This document shows positions 1 to 14,407 of a DNA stretch of 64,000 nucleotides, in pieces. Origin of the DNA: Auanema rhodensis. Its lineage: Eukaryota > Nematoda > Chromadorea > Rhabditida > Rhabditidae. The stretch is taken from NCBI GenBank assembly GCA_964057225.1, contig OZ059897.1, forward strand, positions 15,748,001-15,812,000. The letters are read 5' to 3'. The stretch's first letter is position 1; the number at the start of each line of letters is the position of its first letter. The notes beneath the pieces are model-generated. The model was not told the origin of the DNA, did not search any database, and saw only the letters and a program-made list of their open reading frames with translations. The position numbers were made by a program, and so were the translations under genes.

Positions 1-2370
1 GGATATAACTTTCCAATTTCCTATCATAAGCTTAAAACAATTTTTTTGGTGTTTCCGATGTTTAGTTTATGAAATATAAAGAAATCTGTCAATCATTTTT
101 ATATTTTGTAGACAATCATTTCATATTTCAAACAAAAAAAATAAGAAGTTTTTTCTATGTTCTTCAACACATCACAATATTCATTTTATTAGCTTCAAAA
201 ATTTAAAAAAATATTAAAGTATTATTAAATAAAAATTATTATTTATATAAAATAAATAAATATATATATATTATATAAGTTTATCTATATATATATATAT
301 CTAAAACTTAGAGGTTAAAATAATGAAAACAACATAAATATATCTATATATATTATGTATATACATATATTATATTATTTCTACTTTTTTAATATGTATA
401 TTTAATTAAATTATAATATTTTATCAATTTATTCATTTCTTTATTTAAAAATAATGTTTCATATTAATATATTTCAATGTAAAATTAATATATGAAGTTT
501 CATCTCCTAATCAACATTAAAAAAAACTTAGACAACATGTACTTTCATTTCAATTATATTAAATTTTTGTAAAATGTAAATTTCAATATATGATATCATT
601 CAATTTTATAATTTTTCCAAACAATTCTAAACTATAAGTTCTATATATATACGGTATTTTAGAAAAGTTTATTTCTGTATATCATACGTGTTAACCATGC
701 GTTTTTCGATCAGTTAGATCATTTGTAATTTATTTTATTAGAAATGTTCTAAAATTAAATAAAAAAAATGTTTACTGTCTTTCTAATACTTATAATTTTA
801 TTCAATTTTATTATTAAAAAATGCTTTATAGTAAATAGTAAAGTTGCACATAATTTAGAAAAAATTAGAATATTTTCATTTTTTTTGCCATACTTTGATA
901 CTTACTATGAGACAATTATTTTATTTTTAAAAGCGTTTGCATCTCAATTTAGAAAGGTTGGATAATCCAAATGAAGCATATACTATGTCATATAATACAT
1001 AAAATATTATATTAAACATATATAAATATAAATAAATATATATATATATATATATATTGTTTATTTTTATTTTATTTTATTATAACTCTTGATCCTGTGA
1101 TTTGTTTATGTTTTGCAAAATTGAATGAGATGCTCTTTTATCCTCACCTGACATCCGATTTATTGTCTGAATGTTTTTTCATCGTACTTATTGAAAACTT
1201 TAATATAATATTATACTATATTATTTGTAAATGCATCTATATCTATATATAACATTTTTTATTTATATATACTATATTAATCTATATAAAATAGTTTATT
1301 TATGCTGCCCTATTGGCATGAAAAACTATTGTGTATCAACTAAAATATCTTATTATTAATAATGACTCAGTTTATAAATTAATAAAAAATATAAGAAAAG
1401 TAAGTTCATAATGTTCAGGAAGTATTTGATTGTTCTTTTCTTGTTTTTCATTATCCATTCTTTTTCTTAGTTGAAATATTTGAAAGATATAACAAACATC
1501 TAAGGAATTGAAGCTCAACTATCTTTAACATTCATTTTCGAATATATTATATAAATTTATCTATCTATCTATATATATATATATAGATTTATATATTTTT
1601 ATACACAAATTTCTATCTTTTCTATCATTATTTTTGGTTCATTTTCTATTTTAAACTCTTAACATACATGAATTTCTTATTTCTATTTTCCTCTTTTTCT
1701 GTCGTGACGACACAAGAATTAGTTTGCAGAATCAAAACAGAAACAAACGAAATGAATTATATTTTTATTTTATTTTTATTCTTGAATCCTCTTATAATAT
1801 GGCCTTTGTGTTACAAGTTTCCTGTTACAGAGAGGTCCACGAGAGGCGGGACACAAAATTCTATTCTTGAATTCCCATATATGCTCCTCCCTTTGCGACT
1901 TCCAACATCATCTATTGTGGCTACTGAACTTTGACTACTCATTCCTTTCCTTTCACGAGAAAGAATCTAACCTCCTAACCTTCTGTATCATTTGATCGGT
2001 CAGATGTCACATAAAGCAATGTTGTCCAGCTCAAGAAGCTGTTAATACTTCATCATGTATTACCTTTAACTATTACTTGTCATTACCCCTCCATCCCATC
2101 CTTCTATATAAGAATTCTTCTCTTGTCCTTTCTATTTCTTTCAATTTTTTCTTTTATATTCACATCTCTCTCTCTTTTTCTTCTTTCAACTGGCTTAATC
2201 ATTGTTGCAGCAATATGTTTCATTAGGATTTTAATTTTGTCCCTAAGATCTAAGTCTTCCGACTACTATCCAGGTTTTTTAATCTAGCGCAATGACTGAC
2301 AGAAAGACAGCATCACATGCTTCGTAATTTTTAAAATTAATTTGGTTGACAAAATATACAAATATCTATC

Positions 2371-2396
2371 TATATATATATATATATATATATATA
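2371..2396. repeat. (TA)13 microsatellite
   Basis: Thirteen uninterrupted TA units. Similar runs occur at 1037-1057, 8113-8130 and 32666-32686. Confidence 0.95.
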
Positions 2397-4757
2397 AGGC
2401 TATCCTTTTACTTAATAGATAAATATAAGTTGATTTTCGATCAGTCATCTTTGAAAGAAATTTTTTTGACTTTATTACATGATCAAAGACATTTTTAGTT
2501 TTTGATGGTCAAAAGCAGATGATAATTCAAGATCATCATAAGACTCTTCGCTCACATATTATTTTTTTATATTCAAAATACTTTATAATTATTTGCTTCA
2601 TGCAAAAATCATTTAAATATAACTTGTTTTTAATTTTTTTTTGTTTTTTTTTTTTAAACTGTAGTTAGTTCGAAGTATATTCATGCAATAATTTTGAAAC
2701 CAAGTCAACAGTATTGACAAACTATTTTAAGCTTTTCATGTTTTTCTCATTGTCGTAATGCAATTCTATCGATATTTCTCTATTTTTATGCATTTTTTTC
2801 TTCTTTATTTTTTCCAAGGATAAAGCTGATATGCTTCACAGAATAAGATGCTTAAGTCTGAACATCAGAATTCAGAATGTGCTCGTATTTGAATTCGGCA
2901 AAGTTTTTTCTTCAAAACTAAAACGTATGTGTGATTTTCATTAATTCATCTAAGATCAATGTCAAGTATCTTTCATGGCAAACCTTAGATGTTTGAGTCG
3001 GTTAAAAGAGCTCAAGATATAATGAAGTCTCAGTAAGCATGCTTTTGGAATAGTTTAGCTGGAAAACTTGCACGCACTCATAATTCACTGCTTTTAAAAA
3101 AAAATATTTTTTTTTCCGGGGTCAGCTAAGCTGTTTTACAAAGCAGATTTGTATATAAAGCCATATGATACTCGTTTAACCATTCTATTATCTTATAAAC
3201 GATCAAGCTTATTCATTTTACTATTTCTTATTGTAAAGGTTGGAATTTCGTTTCTTCTTTTATTATTTTCATCATGTTTATACTTGCTGTTTCATTGTTT
3301 TTATATAATTTTTAATCTACTCACAAGTGTGATCATATACATCTATGAATATGAGAATTCATCAATAGACCCATATTTGCAAAAACCTTCTTGCTCTAAG
3401 ATCAAAACTTTAAACACTCAAACACTATAGAGAAAGTCAAATAGATGAAAAGCAGTTAAACACGTACTATGAGGTTTTATTTCGTTTTTATTCACTGAAA
3501 ACATAAATAAACGAATAAAACAAAACTTCTTTTTTCTTCCTTTCTTTCTCTATATATCCCACTCAGTCAGTCAAATGTTACGTTATGATTAATGTTTTGT
3601 TTTTTTCAGATGTTCATATGAACAACCTGCTAACTGCTAACTACTTATCTGCAAGAGTTAAAGCATACATATCAAAGCTTTTTTTGCTTTTTCTTTTTCT
3701 TTTATATTCATACGAGCAGAATATAACAAAAAACAATCCAAATTACAAATTCATGGATGAGTATTGAGCATAGATTAAACAAAAATCTTCTTTTTACCAT
3801 ATAGCTCATAAGTAATCATAGGTTCTGAGTTTTTTTATTTTTGGCAGAGAAAAAGATCATCATACTTTACTTTGCCTCTACTCTTTACTCTAATCATGCT
3901 GGTGTTGAAACCAGCTTAAGCTAGTAAAGACTTGCCAAGAGTAAGATAGATAGAGAGAGAGTAGAAAATGGGGAGGTAGTGAGAAAGTAAACAGGGTATA
4001 CATGGCCCTCGAGTCATTTTTCATCAAGTTTTTTTCTTATAGAGTATTTCGTAAAATCAAAGAGTATATAGAGCATATAGCAATATGTGAAACAGATACC
4101 ATTGACGTTGGGCTATTCAACTAAAAAAGAACGGATAAAAGCAATTATTTAACAATAGAAAATTATATTCCAATATTCTACCGCACTTTTCAATTGAAAA
4201 CTCGGAGATCAGTTTGAACCTATAGAATATATGATTTATACAAGATAAACAGACAAAATTCAAAACTAAATAGCAAGTTTTAGATGATTCAGTAAGGGTA
4301 TTGAAGATTATAAATATCTGTTCTACACATAAATTACTTATATAAACTTGATATATATATTTCATTTCATGATGTCCTCATATAAGTTATCAACGTACTT
4401 CTTAGCTACAACATGTTCATCAATCTATCTTTATCATCATTTATCTTATTCTTTGTTGTCATCATCATGAAAGCTATGGTGATCGTTGTCACCATCTTCC
4501 AATGTCCTCAGTCCCCTTCTTGTCTTCGAACGAACTCCAGAACTTGCAAGTTTTTTCTTATCCCACGCCTATGGAGAGAATAATTCATGTTCTTATATAG
4601 GAGCGTCAGAAGGAAAAAATGTTTTTCTTCAATTTTTTTCAATTTTAGACTGCGATATTCCCACTGTATCAGTTTTTTCCTATCTAAACGTTTTATCAAA
4701 CCAGCTATGAGCACAAGAATGCTCTTACTACGTTGATCATGAAAATGACGTTTTTGC

Positions 4758-4765
4758 TGACGTCA
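4758..4765. promoter_or_regulatory. CRE-like octamer TGACGTCA
   Basis: A perfect palindromic CREB/ATF site, about 2.7 kb upstream of the GPCR start codon. Binding is inference only; a single octamer can arise by chance. Confidence 0.25.
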
Positions 4766-5530
4766 AAGTTCAAATTTCAAATGTCTTAGAAAATGTCTTC
4801 TTCTTTAATCTTTCTGATTTTCTAACTTCTCAGTCAATCAAAATTATACTGTTGAGATCTGCCAGTTCAGTTTATTTTTCAAAGTTAGATCTTTGAATTT
4901 GGCAGGTTTTGTTGAAGGCGTCAGTAAACGCGAAGCTGTTGCCTCCACTCATGAGCATGTCATGTCATGTCACATGGCTAGCGAAGAGCAATGAGGACAA
5001 GCAGGCTCATCACCTTACTAGTCATTGTTTAGATGACCGTGTGACCTCAATTTGATAGTAACTGGTTCGATTAAGCTTTAAAACGGAACATTTAATTGTT
5101 TATTGTTGTTGGATTGCAAAAAGAGAATTGCAGAAATAAGGATAATATGTAAAAGATGTAGAATAGATTAGCGAATAACTAAAATGTTGTGTAAGTTTAA
5201 AAAAAATCTCGTAAAGAGTTAAACAGACTGAAGGGAAAAAAGAAGGTAAAGAGTGAATGTTGGGTTATGAAGGTTTTCAAAATTCGTATTGCAAATGAAC
5301 TAGTCAGCGTTTGAGAAAGAGCTGGAAAAGTTCAGAAAAAATAAAGCGGAGAGAAGCTCTAGTCTAGCTTGGTGTAATCAAAATTCTGTCACTCCCTTCC
5401 TTGGGCCACATTATGGCCGTATAACTTGCTTATTCGAACCCATTTTCGAAGCATCACCTCTTCTAATCTTCTTTTTTATTGTTGAAGAAAGCTTGTCTAA
5501 AAATTTGAAAGAGGTGGAAATATGTAATAG

Positions 5531-5567
5531 AGAAAAAGGAATAGAGAGAGAGAAAGAGAGAGAGTGC

Positions 5568-5612
<45 letters not shown>

Positions 5613-5650
5613 AAAATAGAGAGATAGAGAGAGAGAAGGAGATGGGAAGG
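5531..5650. repeat. Purine (GA)n tract
   Basis: About 120 nt that are almost purely purine on the + strand, with an uninterrupted (AG)17 core at 5571-5604. The minus-strand open frame across it (Ser/Leu repeats) is a by-product of the repeat, not a gene. Confidence 0.95.
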
Positions 5651-7425
5651 TAAGAGCTAGGAAAAATGTGGAAAGATGCGTGAAAATTAGAATGTTGAAT
5701 TCTACATGATGATATAACTTCAAATACTATTTACATTTATTTCTATTTATTCTTTTTCAAGTAAATAAATGAAATATTAAATTATATATTAAGATTAAAA
5801 TACTTTATCTTCTTAATTTATATTTTTACCTATTACTTTATATAAAGATGAACTTATATATGTTCACAGAACATCAAATATATATTTTCAATTATTCTAT
5901 TGAAACACTGATGAGCTATTGACTGTGATAATATACAATCTTGAGGAACATCTAAGCATTTCTCTTTCCTTTAATTGCTTCATCTTGATTTCACATAATT
6001 TTCATGCATAGATAGAAAAGTTTTATTCAAATCAAAAATCAGTGAGCTCAATCAAGTTCAAAGTTTGGAAAAAAAAATTCTGAAGTAGCTTTCAGATATT
6101 TTCCTCTTCCTCGTTTGCAATGCTCAATAAAGATCTTAGACGATAATTTTTTCATCTTCATGGTTTATTTCCTTCATAACATGAGGAGAACTATAGATAT
6201 TTATGGATGTACATCAAAACTACATATTGATGGGATTCATGAAGCCATATCAAGGACATATATGATTCGACACCTGTTGTTCTTCATTTCTCCTTATTTT
6301 AAATTAAGACTTAAGCTTTACTGATAGATTTCACTATTCTTCTATTCTACTATGTAATATTCAAGTTATAAAACATTCAAAAGGAACAAATATTCGTTAT
6401 GACATTTGTATTCGATCATCATACTATATACTATGTACAACAAAAAGCAGCAAAAACATTGAAAGTATCATCAAAGATCTTCAACATAATGCCAAATTTG
6501 AACTTTAATAGTTCAATCTTGTGTGGACATACAGTTTTCTTGTTAGAATTTTAATATATGTCTTTATATTTTACTATTCAGATAGTTTATTTTAACCTCT
6601 TTTTCCATATTTTCTTTCTCTCTCTTCTTCATTTTTTCCATTCTCCTCCCCCTTTTCCCTTCTTATCCGCCTTTTCATCATTCTCTCCCCTCCCCCACTT
6701 TCCCCACATTTTCTCTAGTTTTTCATTTTTTGGTTGTTTCAGAAAGGAATCAGATGTTATTCTTTGTTTTGTCTTTCTTTATTTTCGCTTTTGATCATTT
6801 AGACCGTCTCTATCTATCTATTCCACTACTCCTTCATCATCATTGACATCACAATCATTAATTCCTTTCTTGTCTCCTCCTCGTTTCTGGATCATCATCA
6901 GCTTGTTCTCCTATTTTTGTCTGATTTGCTCTCCGACGGCAATATCGTACTTCATTTGATGTCAGAGTGAACTTTTTTTTTTAACAATTCACTCTTCCTT
7001 TTCTCTTCACTCTTCTTTCTCTCTTAAGGCTCTCCCTCTCTCTCTTTTCGGAAAGGAAAAAATAATTTTTTTATTTTCTGCTCTCTGCTCACCTTCTTAT
7101 CGGATATATATTTTTTTATATTTTACATCTTCACTTTTCTAGTTGTTTCTATTTTTATATTTTCTTTTTCATTTTAATATAATTTTTAATCTTATTTATT
7201 TTATTTTCATTTTTAACACACAAAAAACCTGTTGCAAATGTTCATTTTTATATTTTCATTTCAAAAGCATTCTCTAACCTTTTAAAAAATTATTAACTTT
7301 GATATAATATACTTACATCTAGTTGTATAATATGATATATGATGTACTTACATAGATAATTTCATTTATTCTTACTTTCAATGTTTTTCTGATCGTTGTC
7401 AATTGTTCAATGTTTCAATTTTTTT

Positions 7426-7447
7426 CAGATCATAATCTAGTCTTAAA
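7426..7447 (+). promoter_or_regulatory. Splice acceptor and short 5' leader of the GPCR
   Basis: A strong acceptor (T-rich tract then CAG, 7426-7428) lies 19 nt before the start codon at 7448. A TAA at 7433-7435 is in frame with that ATG, so nothing upstream can be joined in frame. The acceptor therefore serves either a spliced-leader trans-splice or a 5' UTR intron. I choose the first of two adjacent ATG codons. Confidence 0.6.
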
Positions 7448-10294
7448 ATGATGTCATTTCTATATCTACTACTGGATACATATGGTCGGATAGTACATCC
7501 ACCATTAGTGCTATTTCTATGTATAGCAGGTTCTATTGGCCATCTTGTAACAATTGGCACATTATCATCGATGATTAATCCAACCAATGCTTTTCTAATC
7601 TCAATGTCATGGTAGGTTCTTTTATTCAATTTTTACATTTTTAATTTTCTTTCAATTCATTTACTTCCTTGAGATCTTCTTTATTTTCATCACACTGTTT
7701 TGTTGTTTTGTTCTTTCATTTTTTTTTCTTACGCATGTTACTGTCATTCCAAATGCTAATCTATTCTGCATCAAGTGCTTAAAAGGTATTTTCGTTTACA
7801 AGATCCTATACCATATCATATAAGTATCAGAAAAACTTGATTACAATCCCAAAAAGATATTTATAAACATATATGTAATAACTGACAAGAAATCTCCAAC
7901 ATTTACTTTCATTAAACAGCGTACTTGCCAAGACTTTAGATCATATCCCAGCTTATTACCATGGCTTCATTCATACACCCTCATAGCTTAAAGCATGAAG
8001 ATTAGCATTAAATAATAATACTATCATAAATTCTGAAATACATGAGACAAACAAAACAATTAAGACCCAAATTACTATTTTTTTATATTATAATTATAAA
8101 TATTATTTATATTATATATATATATATATACTATATATATATAAGTTACCCCCAAAATAATCTAATTAGTCTCAACCGGTTTTTTTGTAAGCATTTATAA
8201 AATATTTTTTCTTTCTCATTAATATTAATATCATTCATCTTTCACGTAGTTCATATTCTAATTTACACGTAAGTCTTTAATAATTCCAAATCATTTGTAT
8301 TATTATTGAGTACATGTACAATGAGATCAATTTAACATTTTTTTTAACATTACGGTTAAATTTTATTTTTTTTGTTTCAATCTGTTTGTTTAGCATTTGT
8401 ATTTCTAAAAATAAGGAATACAATCGTATCATTTAAAAAGAAAATAAGAAGATATCAAGATATTCTATTCTTGTTATTCATTATATATTATACTATATAT
8501 AAATTGTGAAAATATTAATCTAATATTAGAATTAAAAGACAAAACAATAGAAGGAAGAAGCTTTAAATGAAAATATAATGTTTCTTCAAAATCGATGTCT
8601 TCCTTCTTAGTTCTTCATTTTAAAGACTGTTCTATTTCCTTTTTTTAGCAATTTAATACTTTATTTGAAGCAAATTCTATTTTTAAAATGAACAGATCAA
8701 TTTTGAAAAATTCCGAGGTTTCTGCTCACCTTTTCTATAATTGTTTTTACATGAAATTCTTCTAATATGTCTAGATGAGAACAAATTTCTGGAGAAATAT
8801 GGTAGATTGACTGGTAAACGGAAATTCTATTACATCAATATGATTTTATGAGAATATTAATAAATTAAATGCAGTAAAGCGTCATCTGAAAGAATAATTT
8901 GAAGATTTTTTTGGATCTATGTCGTTCTTCATATTGCTTCCAGAAAATTTAAAGAGTTCAGATACATAAGTACACGGAAGTGGGAAAGAAATCTTATTCA
9001 TCTCCTTCGTTTATCAGTTCACTTTACTTTTCTCTAGTTCTCTATATTATTCTTATCTTTCCATATCCTTAATATCCTATTCCATATTTGTACTTCCAAA
9101 AACACTTTGTCATCTTTTTCTATTTATATTCGACTGATTAATATTGCCTTATTTCCCTTTTTAAAAATATAAAAAGTATAAGCTATTTCTATTTCTTAAA
9201 AGAAAAAACTATAAGTTTTTCGTTTTTCACATATGATAGACAAAATGCCGAAAACCAGTAAAATCTTCAAATATAAATGTATTCCATTTAACGTTCATTT
9301 AATCATGACCTACACTTTAATGCTTCGATCGTTGATTCTTCTTTCAATACTTCGATTTAAACCTTTTGAACTACGCCAAAACTTTTTGAAAGAAAGGATT
9401 TTCCAAGATTAAATATGCTATATGAATCACAAAACATTGATAAAAACCTTTGTGAAATTCTTCAGCAAATATGTGTGTAAATCCATGTTACTGTGAATCA
9501 TCATAGTATTAAAACTCATAAAAGATATTTTCATAAATATTATTTTTCTTATTTCTGATCAAAAGAATATTTTTCAAAAGCTATAATGGATATAATATAA
9601 AAAAAAATATAATTTAAAGCTTTTGATCTATTACATTCCTTGTTCTAAAAATCGTGTTACTTGTCATCTCATTTCATTCAATTATTGAAAATGAGACATC
9701 GAGATAGTATGAAAAAGAAAGAGAAAAATAGAGATTATGAAGATGATAAATGGAAATTACATAATATTTAGTTTTCAATAGAAAATTTGCATATTTTCTT
9801 TGTCTACTTAGTCCGAAAGTTTGAATTTGAAATGAGTAAGTTAAGGAAATCGAAGAAATAAGAATGACAAACTGAGAGAGTGTACATGACAAGTCTGTGT
9901 ATAAGAGTTGAAGATAACGAAAGAGAAAAAGATATCCATATACTGGGAAAGAAGTTCTTCTGATCTGTTCTGAATAGAGGTTACATGTCATATTTTCATT
10001 ATTCCAACATCAAATATTCAGAAAAGGATTAAATCTAGTTGTTGTGAATTTTGATATAACTTATACTAACTATATAATCACATCATCGGAATAGAAAAAA
10101 AACTGAGCTGAATCTAATTACCTTTATTGAATTGCTATTCATTAATCAGTCGTCATAAGGAAGTTTAACCAAATTATAGTAATATTCAACAGGTTTCGTC
10201 CTTCAAACACATGAAAAACGATAAATTTTAAATTTTAAAAGCAATTGTTTTTTAAAAAATCTTTTTAATAATATATAAATAAATAAATAAATAA

Positions 10295-10330
<36 letters not shown>

Positions 10331-13300
10331 TAGTCTTTCAAAGCTTTTCTGACCAAAGATGAGAAAGAAACTTTGAATCAGCTCGAAGTTCAAAGAAAGC
10401 CTAATGTATCAAAGACCTTTTGTCCGAAATTACTTAATATATTCAAGATTTTCAATGATTAACTCATTAAGTTTTAAAAAATATATTTAATATTATTTAT
10501 TAATTTGGAATATTTTATATGAAATATATTTGAATAGATATAGATAATACTGAAAGAAAATTTACTTTTTAAACAGTTTTTATGAATTCTAAACAAAATA
10601 TTTTATATTTTCAGTTCACAGCTCATGTTATGTGCTAACTTCTTATATTCAACACTCTTCAAATATGCATCAGATGAACTGTGTTCGACGTTCTTTTTCT
10701 CCTATTTTTTGGTGAAAACGATGCACATTAGTGTGACACTTGCTGTTCTGGTACATATGGCTGGAGTAAGTATATGTTTAATATGTTTTATATAGTTTAA
10801 ATATTTTTTTTTGATAGAGAATATGGTAAAAAAATATTCTTATTAGAATATTAAATAATAAAAACATGTATAATGATACATCCATGTATACATCTACAAC
10901 ATCTAAACGATCTCATTAGCTGAAGCTTGCAAAAGCTTCTTCTCAATGATGTTGCTTCAATATTAGTCAGATGAATATCATGTTCAACATATATTCCAAG
11001 AAATATAGTATTTTCAAAAATAAAATCTTATACTATATTTGAAATTATATTTCGTTTAGTAGACTTAAGAATAATTATAATTATTTATTCAATTCTGACA
11101 CATAAGGTAAAAAAATAAATGTTTTTGATATAAATTTCTTAAATAAAATAAAAAAAAATAAAGCACTTTTTACTTAAAATACATTATTTAGGAAACAAAA
11201 ATTTGAAATAAAATATAAAATACGATATTCTTCCTGTTATTTTTGATTTGAAAATCTATCAAATGACAATATTTTTTAGAATTTTTTTAAAATTAAATAT
11301 TTATTAGTATTTTAATTTGTTTTATATTATATTGAAACATCTATATATGGATATCATAGAAATAAAAATATTTTTCCAGGTATTCCATGTGGTTGCTCTA
11401 TCTATAATTCGTTATTGCTCATTAGCGAAGTTGGCAAGAATGAATTCAAATGTACCTTGGTTTACATATCAGGTTAGTTTCTAACAAGAAATATTGATAT
11501 GAATGTAATTTTTTTCTTGGAAAAGGGATATTTGGTAAAGGAAAAATAGTAAATTATGAATATATACATAAAACTTATAGTATAGCTTTATAAAATAGTT
11601 AATAACTAATATATATTTATATTAAATGGTCATCTTCGTATTGATATTACGTATTCTGAACTCGTGAGTACAAACTATGATACATAATCAAGCGAAGAAG
11701 CATGTGAAGATGAAATGAAAAGAACAAGCTTTATGTTTGATCACAATCTCATTGAATATATAAGCTAAAGGTTTTCTTCAGCCTTTTTTCGTTAGTTAGC
11801 TTATTCACAGAAAACTTGTTTTTTGTTTCTTTCAATCTATTGAGGTTTGGGACATAGTTGTCTCCTTGAAAAGTTGAATGGTAATGAGTTTGCAGAGAAA
11901 ATGTCTCGTTGCAGTTGTCTCTTTGCAAGTTTGATCTAACATTTTCTTAGTAATATAAATAACTATTGAGAATAAAAGAATAAAAAATACTAAAAGGCAA
12001 AAGATAAAATAGAAAAGAAGATATAAACTTAGTCAAAACAATAAAAAGGTTTCTGTTAATAGAAGTGTGAAAGAAAACAACCGTTTTTATCTATTTTTAT
12101 TTTTATTTTTTTCAAGTTTATAAAATAAATAAAAAAGATTTCATTTACGTAATCTTTTCTATATCAAAATAGTATATGCATTATTTCAACGTTAGACTAG
12201 TAAACATTTAAAAATTTATATAAATATATACATTTGATGTTTTAAATAATTAGTATTTGACATTTAATATATTTTATTATTTTGAAGATTATTATAAATT
12301 ATTCAAAAAATACATTAAGGAAGTTAAAGATATTGTGATACTTGCTCATATCTTCGTAATCTCAGTTTGTATGATCATCATCTTTAACCTTTTAATCTTG
12401 CAAGATGGGGGTGGTGGTGAAAGACGGATGAAAGAAGTAGTTTCTATTTCCAAAATCTAGCAGCATACTGAGAAAACAAAAAAATGTCAAAATTCTTCCC
12501 GTTTTCGCATTTTACGTTGTCGATGTAGTCAAATATTCAGAAGGCATTCACACACCACTTAAACAGCGATTCTCGATTGATCATCTATGCTCTTCATCTG
12601 TCTTGTTTAAAAGTGTTTCATAGACTATTTATGATGTTCTGAGAGTTGTACATACATTTGCAAGACATTTAGTCAAAATTTAAGAAAAGAAAATGTCAAA
12701 AGAAGGGAAAAGAGAGAGGAGGTGGGGGGGGGGGTGGGTAATGAAAGGAAAGTTGTACTAAAAGTAATAAAGAATGTGTATTTAAAAAGATGATGTATAG
12801 TTAAAAAGTCATTAATTTAAACTATCAGAATGATGATCATCATCTTTTTCAAGAAACATCAATTGAAAATTAATTTATTGCAGAAAGGCAGATGGACTAT
12901 AGCTGGAATCTATTTAAGTGTAGCTGTAATTGGAATTCCACTTTATTTTACTTCTGAAGTTGTACAGGTAATTTTATATATTAAATTTCTGCAATTATAT
13001 TTCTTTATATATATATATCTATTTATAAATATTTTATATATGTAAATATATCAAATATATATTAAGTTATAAATAAGTTTTTGGAGAAGATCTTAACTTT
13101 TTTTTGAGAATGTAGCAAGCTTGTTCTGATGATGATTGCACACGAAATGTTCAAAAACCTAATTCTTCATTTTCCCATTATTAATTCTTAAAACTATAAC
13201 AATGCAGCATTTTTCTTTCATTTTAACGTTCTCAAACCTATTGCGTTCAAATACTTTTACTACATAGTATGATATTCTGAGAATATCAAATAGAAATATT

Positions 13301-14407
13301 TCTACAAATAGAAAACAAGCTTGTAATCAATGCATAAATTATATATTAAAAAAAGAGTAAAAGAAAGAGAAAAATATAAAAAGAAATAATATTTTATAAG
13401 GGATCAATGTTATAATATATATATAAAGTTATATTAATAAATAATATAATATTTTATTTTTAAAGGTTCGAGAAAATGAAAGTTGTGCCGAACGATTTCC
13501 ATCACTTCAAAATGCTACAGCTTATCAGCTACAATTCTCATCGTTACCGTATCTTGCAAGATTTAATTTTTGGATATTCAATCTATGTTCCAAGATTGTT
13601 CCTTCCGTAAGTTTATTATTATGAAATTTCCTTTTTTCTGTTTTTTTTTCTTCAAAAATTATTTCTTTTTTTTTCAGATTATACTTAGCATTATGACATT
13701 ATTCATTGTTAGACAATTAAAACGACTTCGTATTTTATCTTCTCGATTTACAAATGTAAAAAGAGATAAACAACATCAACGAACAACTAAAATGATTTTG
13801 GTATGTTTAACTTTCAATTTAACATAATTCATGAATTTTCAATTTTGTAATAAAATTCAAAAATAATTATAAATTTCTAAATATAATTTGTTATCTTTAC
13901 AGATAATTATGTTTGTTTTCATAATAGTTGAGCTACCTCAAGGTTTATTAGCTGTTTGTTCGACAATTGCACCAAATTTTGACTTAATCTATGCTATGGG
14001 TATGACATTCAAAATTATTTTTTTTATTAAAATTGTGTTTTCGTTTAGGTGATGTGAATGAAATGATTACCTTGTTAACATCTTGTATTATTTTTGCTTT
14101 ATTCTGTTCAATGAATGGAAAAATTCGTTCAGCATTCATGAATGCGCCATGCTTAGTCTGGTTTCAAAAATGGACACAATTGTGGGGAAAACAAAGGTAA
14201 AATCTTATGTACTTAATAGTAAATTATATATATAATTATGTGAATTTTTAAAAATTTTATTAAAATAATTAAAATTTAAAAAAAAAAAAAAAAAAATTTT
14301 TCATATAAAATTATTTTAGGATGCATCGTAGAGAAAAACTGTTGTCAACGTCATTATTACGAAAGCTTCCTCCTCAAAAATCACATCAAAGCTTTGTAGT
14401 CTTATAA
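7448..14407 (+). CDS. DMSR/FMRFamide-type peptide GPCR, nine exons, 362 aa
   Basis: Exons: 7448-7611, 10615-10765, 11380-11472, 12884-12967, 13466-13606, 13678-13800, 13903-13999, 14049-14196, 14320-14407; all phases match. The product is a seven-helix plasma-membrane receptor. Family marks: the TM1 start VHPPLVLFLCIAG, Cys78 at the top of TM3 paired with Cys171 in the second outer loop, sequons at N168 and N180, an intracellular loop 3 ending RTTKMIL (about 246-252), TM6 with VELPQG, and TM7 beginning GDVNEMITLL (from 285). These fit the nematode DMSR/Srw group of FMRFamide- and myosuppressin-like receptors, which signal through G proteins; the ligand is unknown. Oddities: the DRY-type motif is Ile115-Arg-Tyr, and Ile299 stands where the TM7 Asn of NPxxY would be. 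The N-terminus before TM1 is short (about 17 aa). Introns range from 49 nt to 3 kb. Confidence 0.93.
10276..10326. repeat. (AAAT)n followed by (AT)14, in GPCR intron 1
   Basis: About five tetranucleotide units run into 28 nt of alternating A and T (10299-10326). No further structure is visible. Confidence 0.9.
12724..12738 (+). other. G11 run with following TGGG, possible G-quadruplex
   Basis: Eleven consecutive G (12724-12734), then T and GGG, inside GPCR intron 3 and on the sense strand. Single bases in the run could act as loops, so four GGG blocks are available. It is preceded by GGT and a purine stretch. Folding is inference. Confidence 0.4.

Larger units (their letters stand above)
1..7425. 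other. Non-coding DNA upstream of the GPCR gene
   Basis: No coding exon is supported here. The open frames are low-complexity Phe/Leu/Ile-rich translations of T-rich DNA with no partner splice sites. It holds AT microsatellites (for example 1037-1057 and 2371-2396), a long purine tract (5531-5650), a pyrimidine tract (about 6600-6720), a perfect cAMP-response-type octamer at 4758, a small hairpin at 4476-4495 (arms ATGGTGA / TCACCAT, 6-nt loop) and three tandem copies of ATGTC near 4956-4970. A slightly GC-richer stretch at about 4900-5060 is the part most likely to be regulatory. Promoter position cannot be told. Confidence 0.6.

Noticed and set aside
5405-5460. tRNA-like box B (GGTTCGAAT on the minus strand)
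   Set aside because: The T-arm stem does not pair and no A box or cloverleaf is present at the right distance.
5463-5723. Ser/Leu-rich minus-strand frame
   Set aside because: It is the translation of the (GA)n microsatellite.
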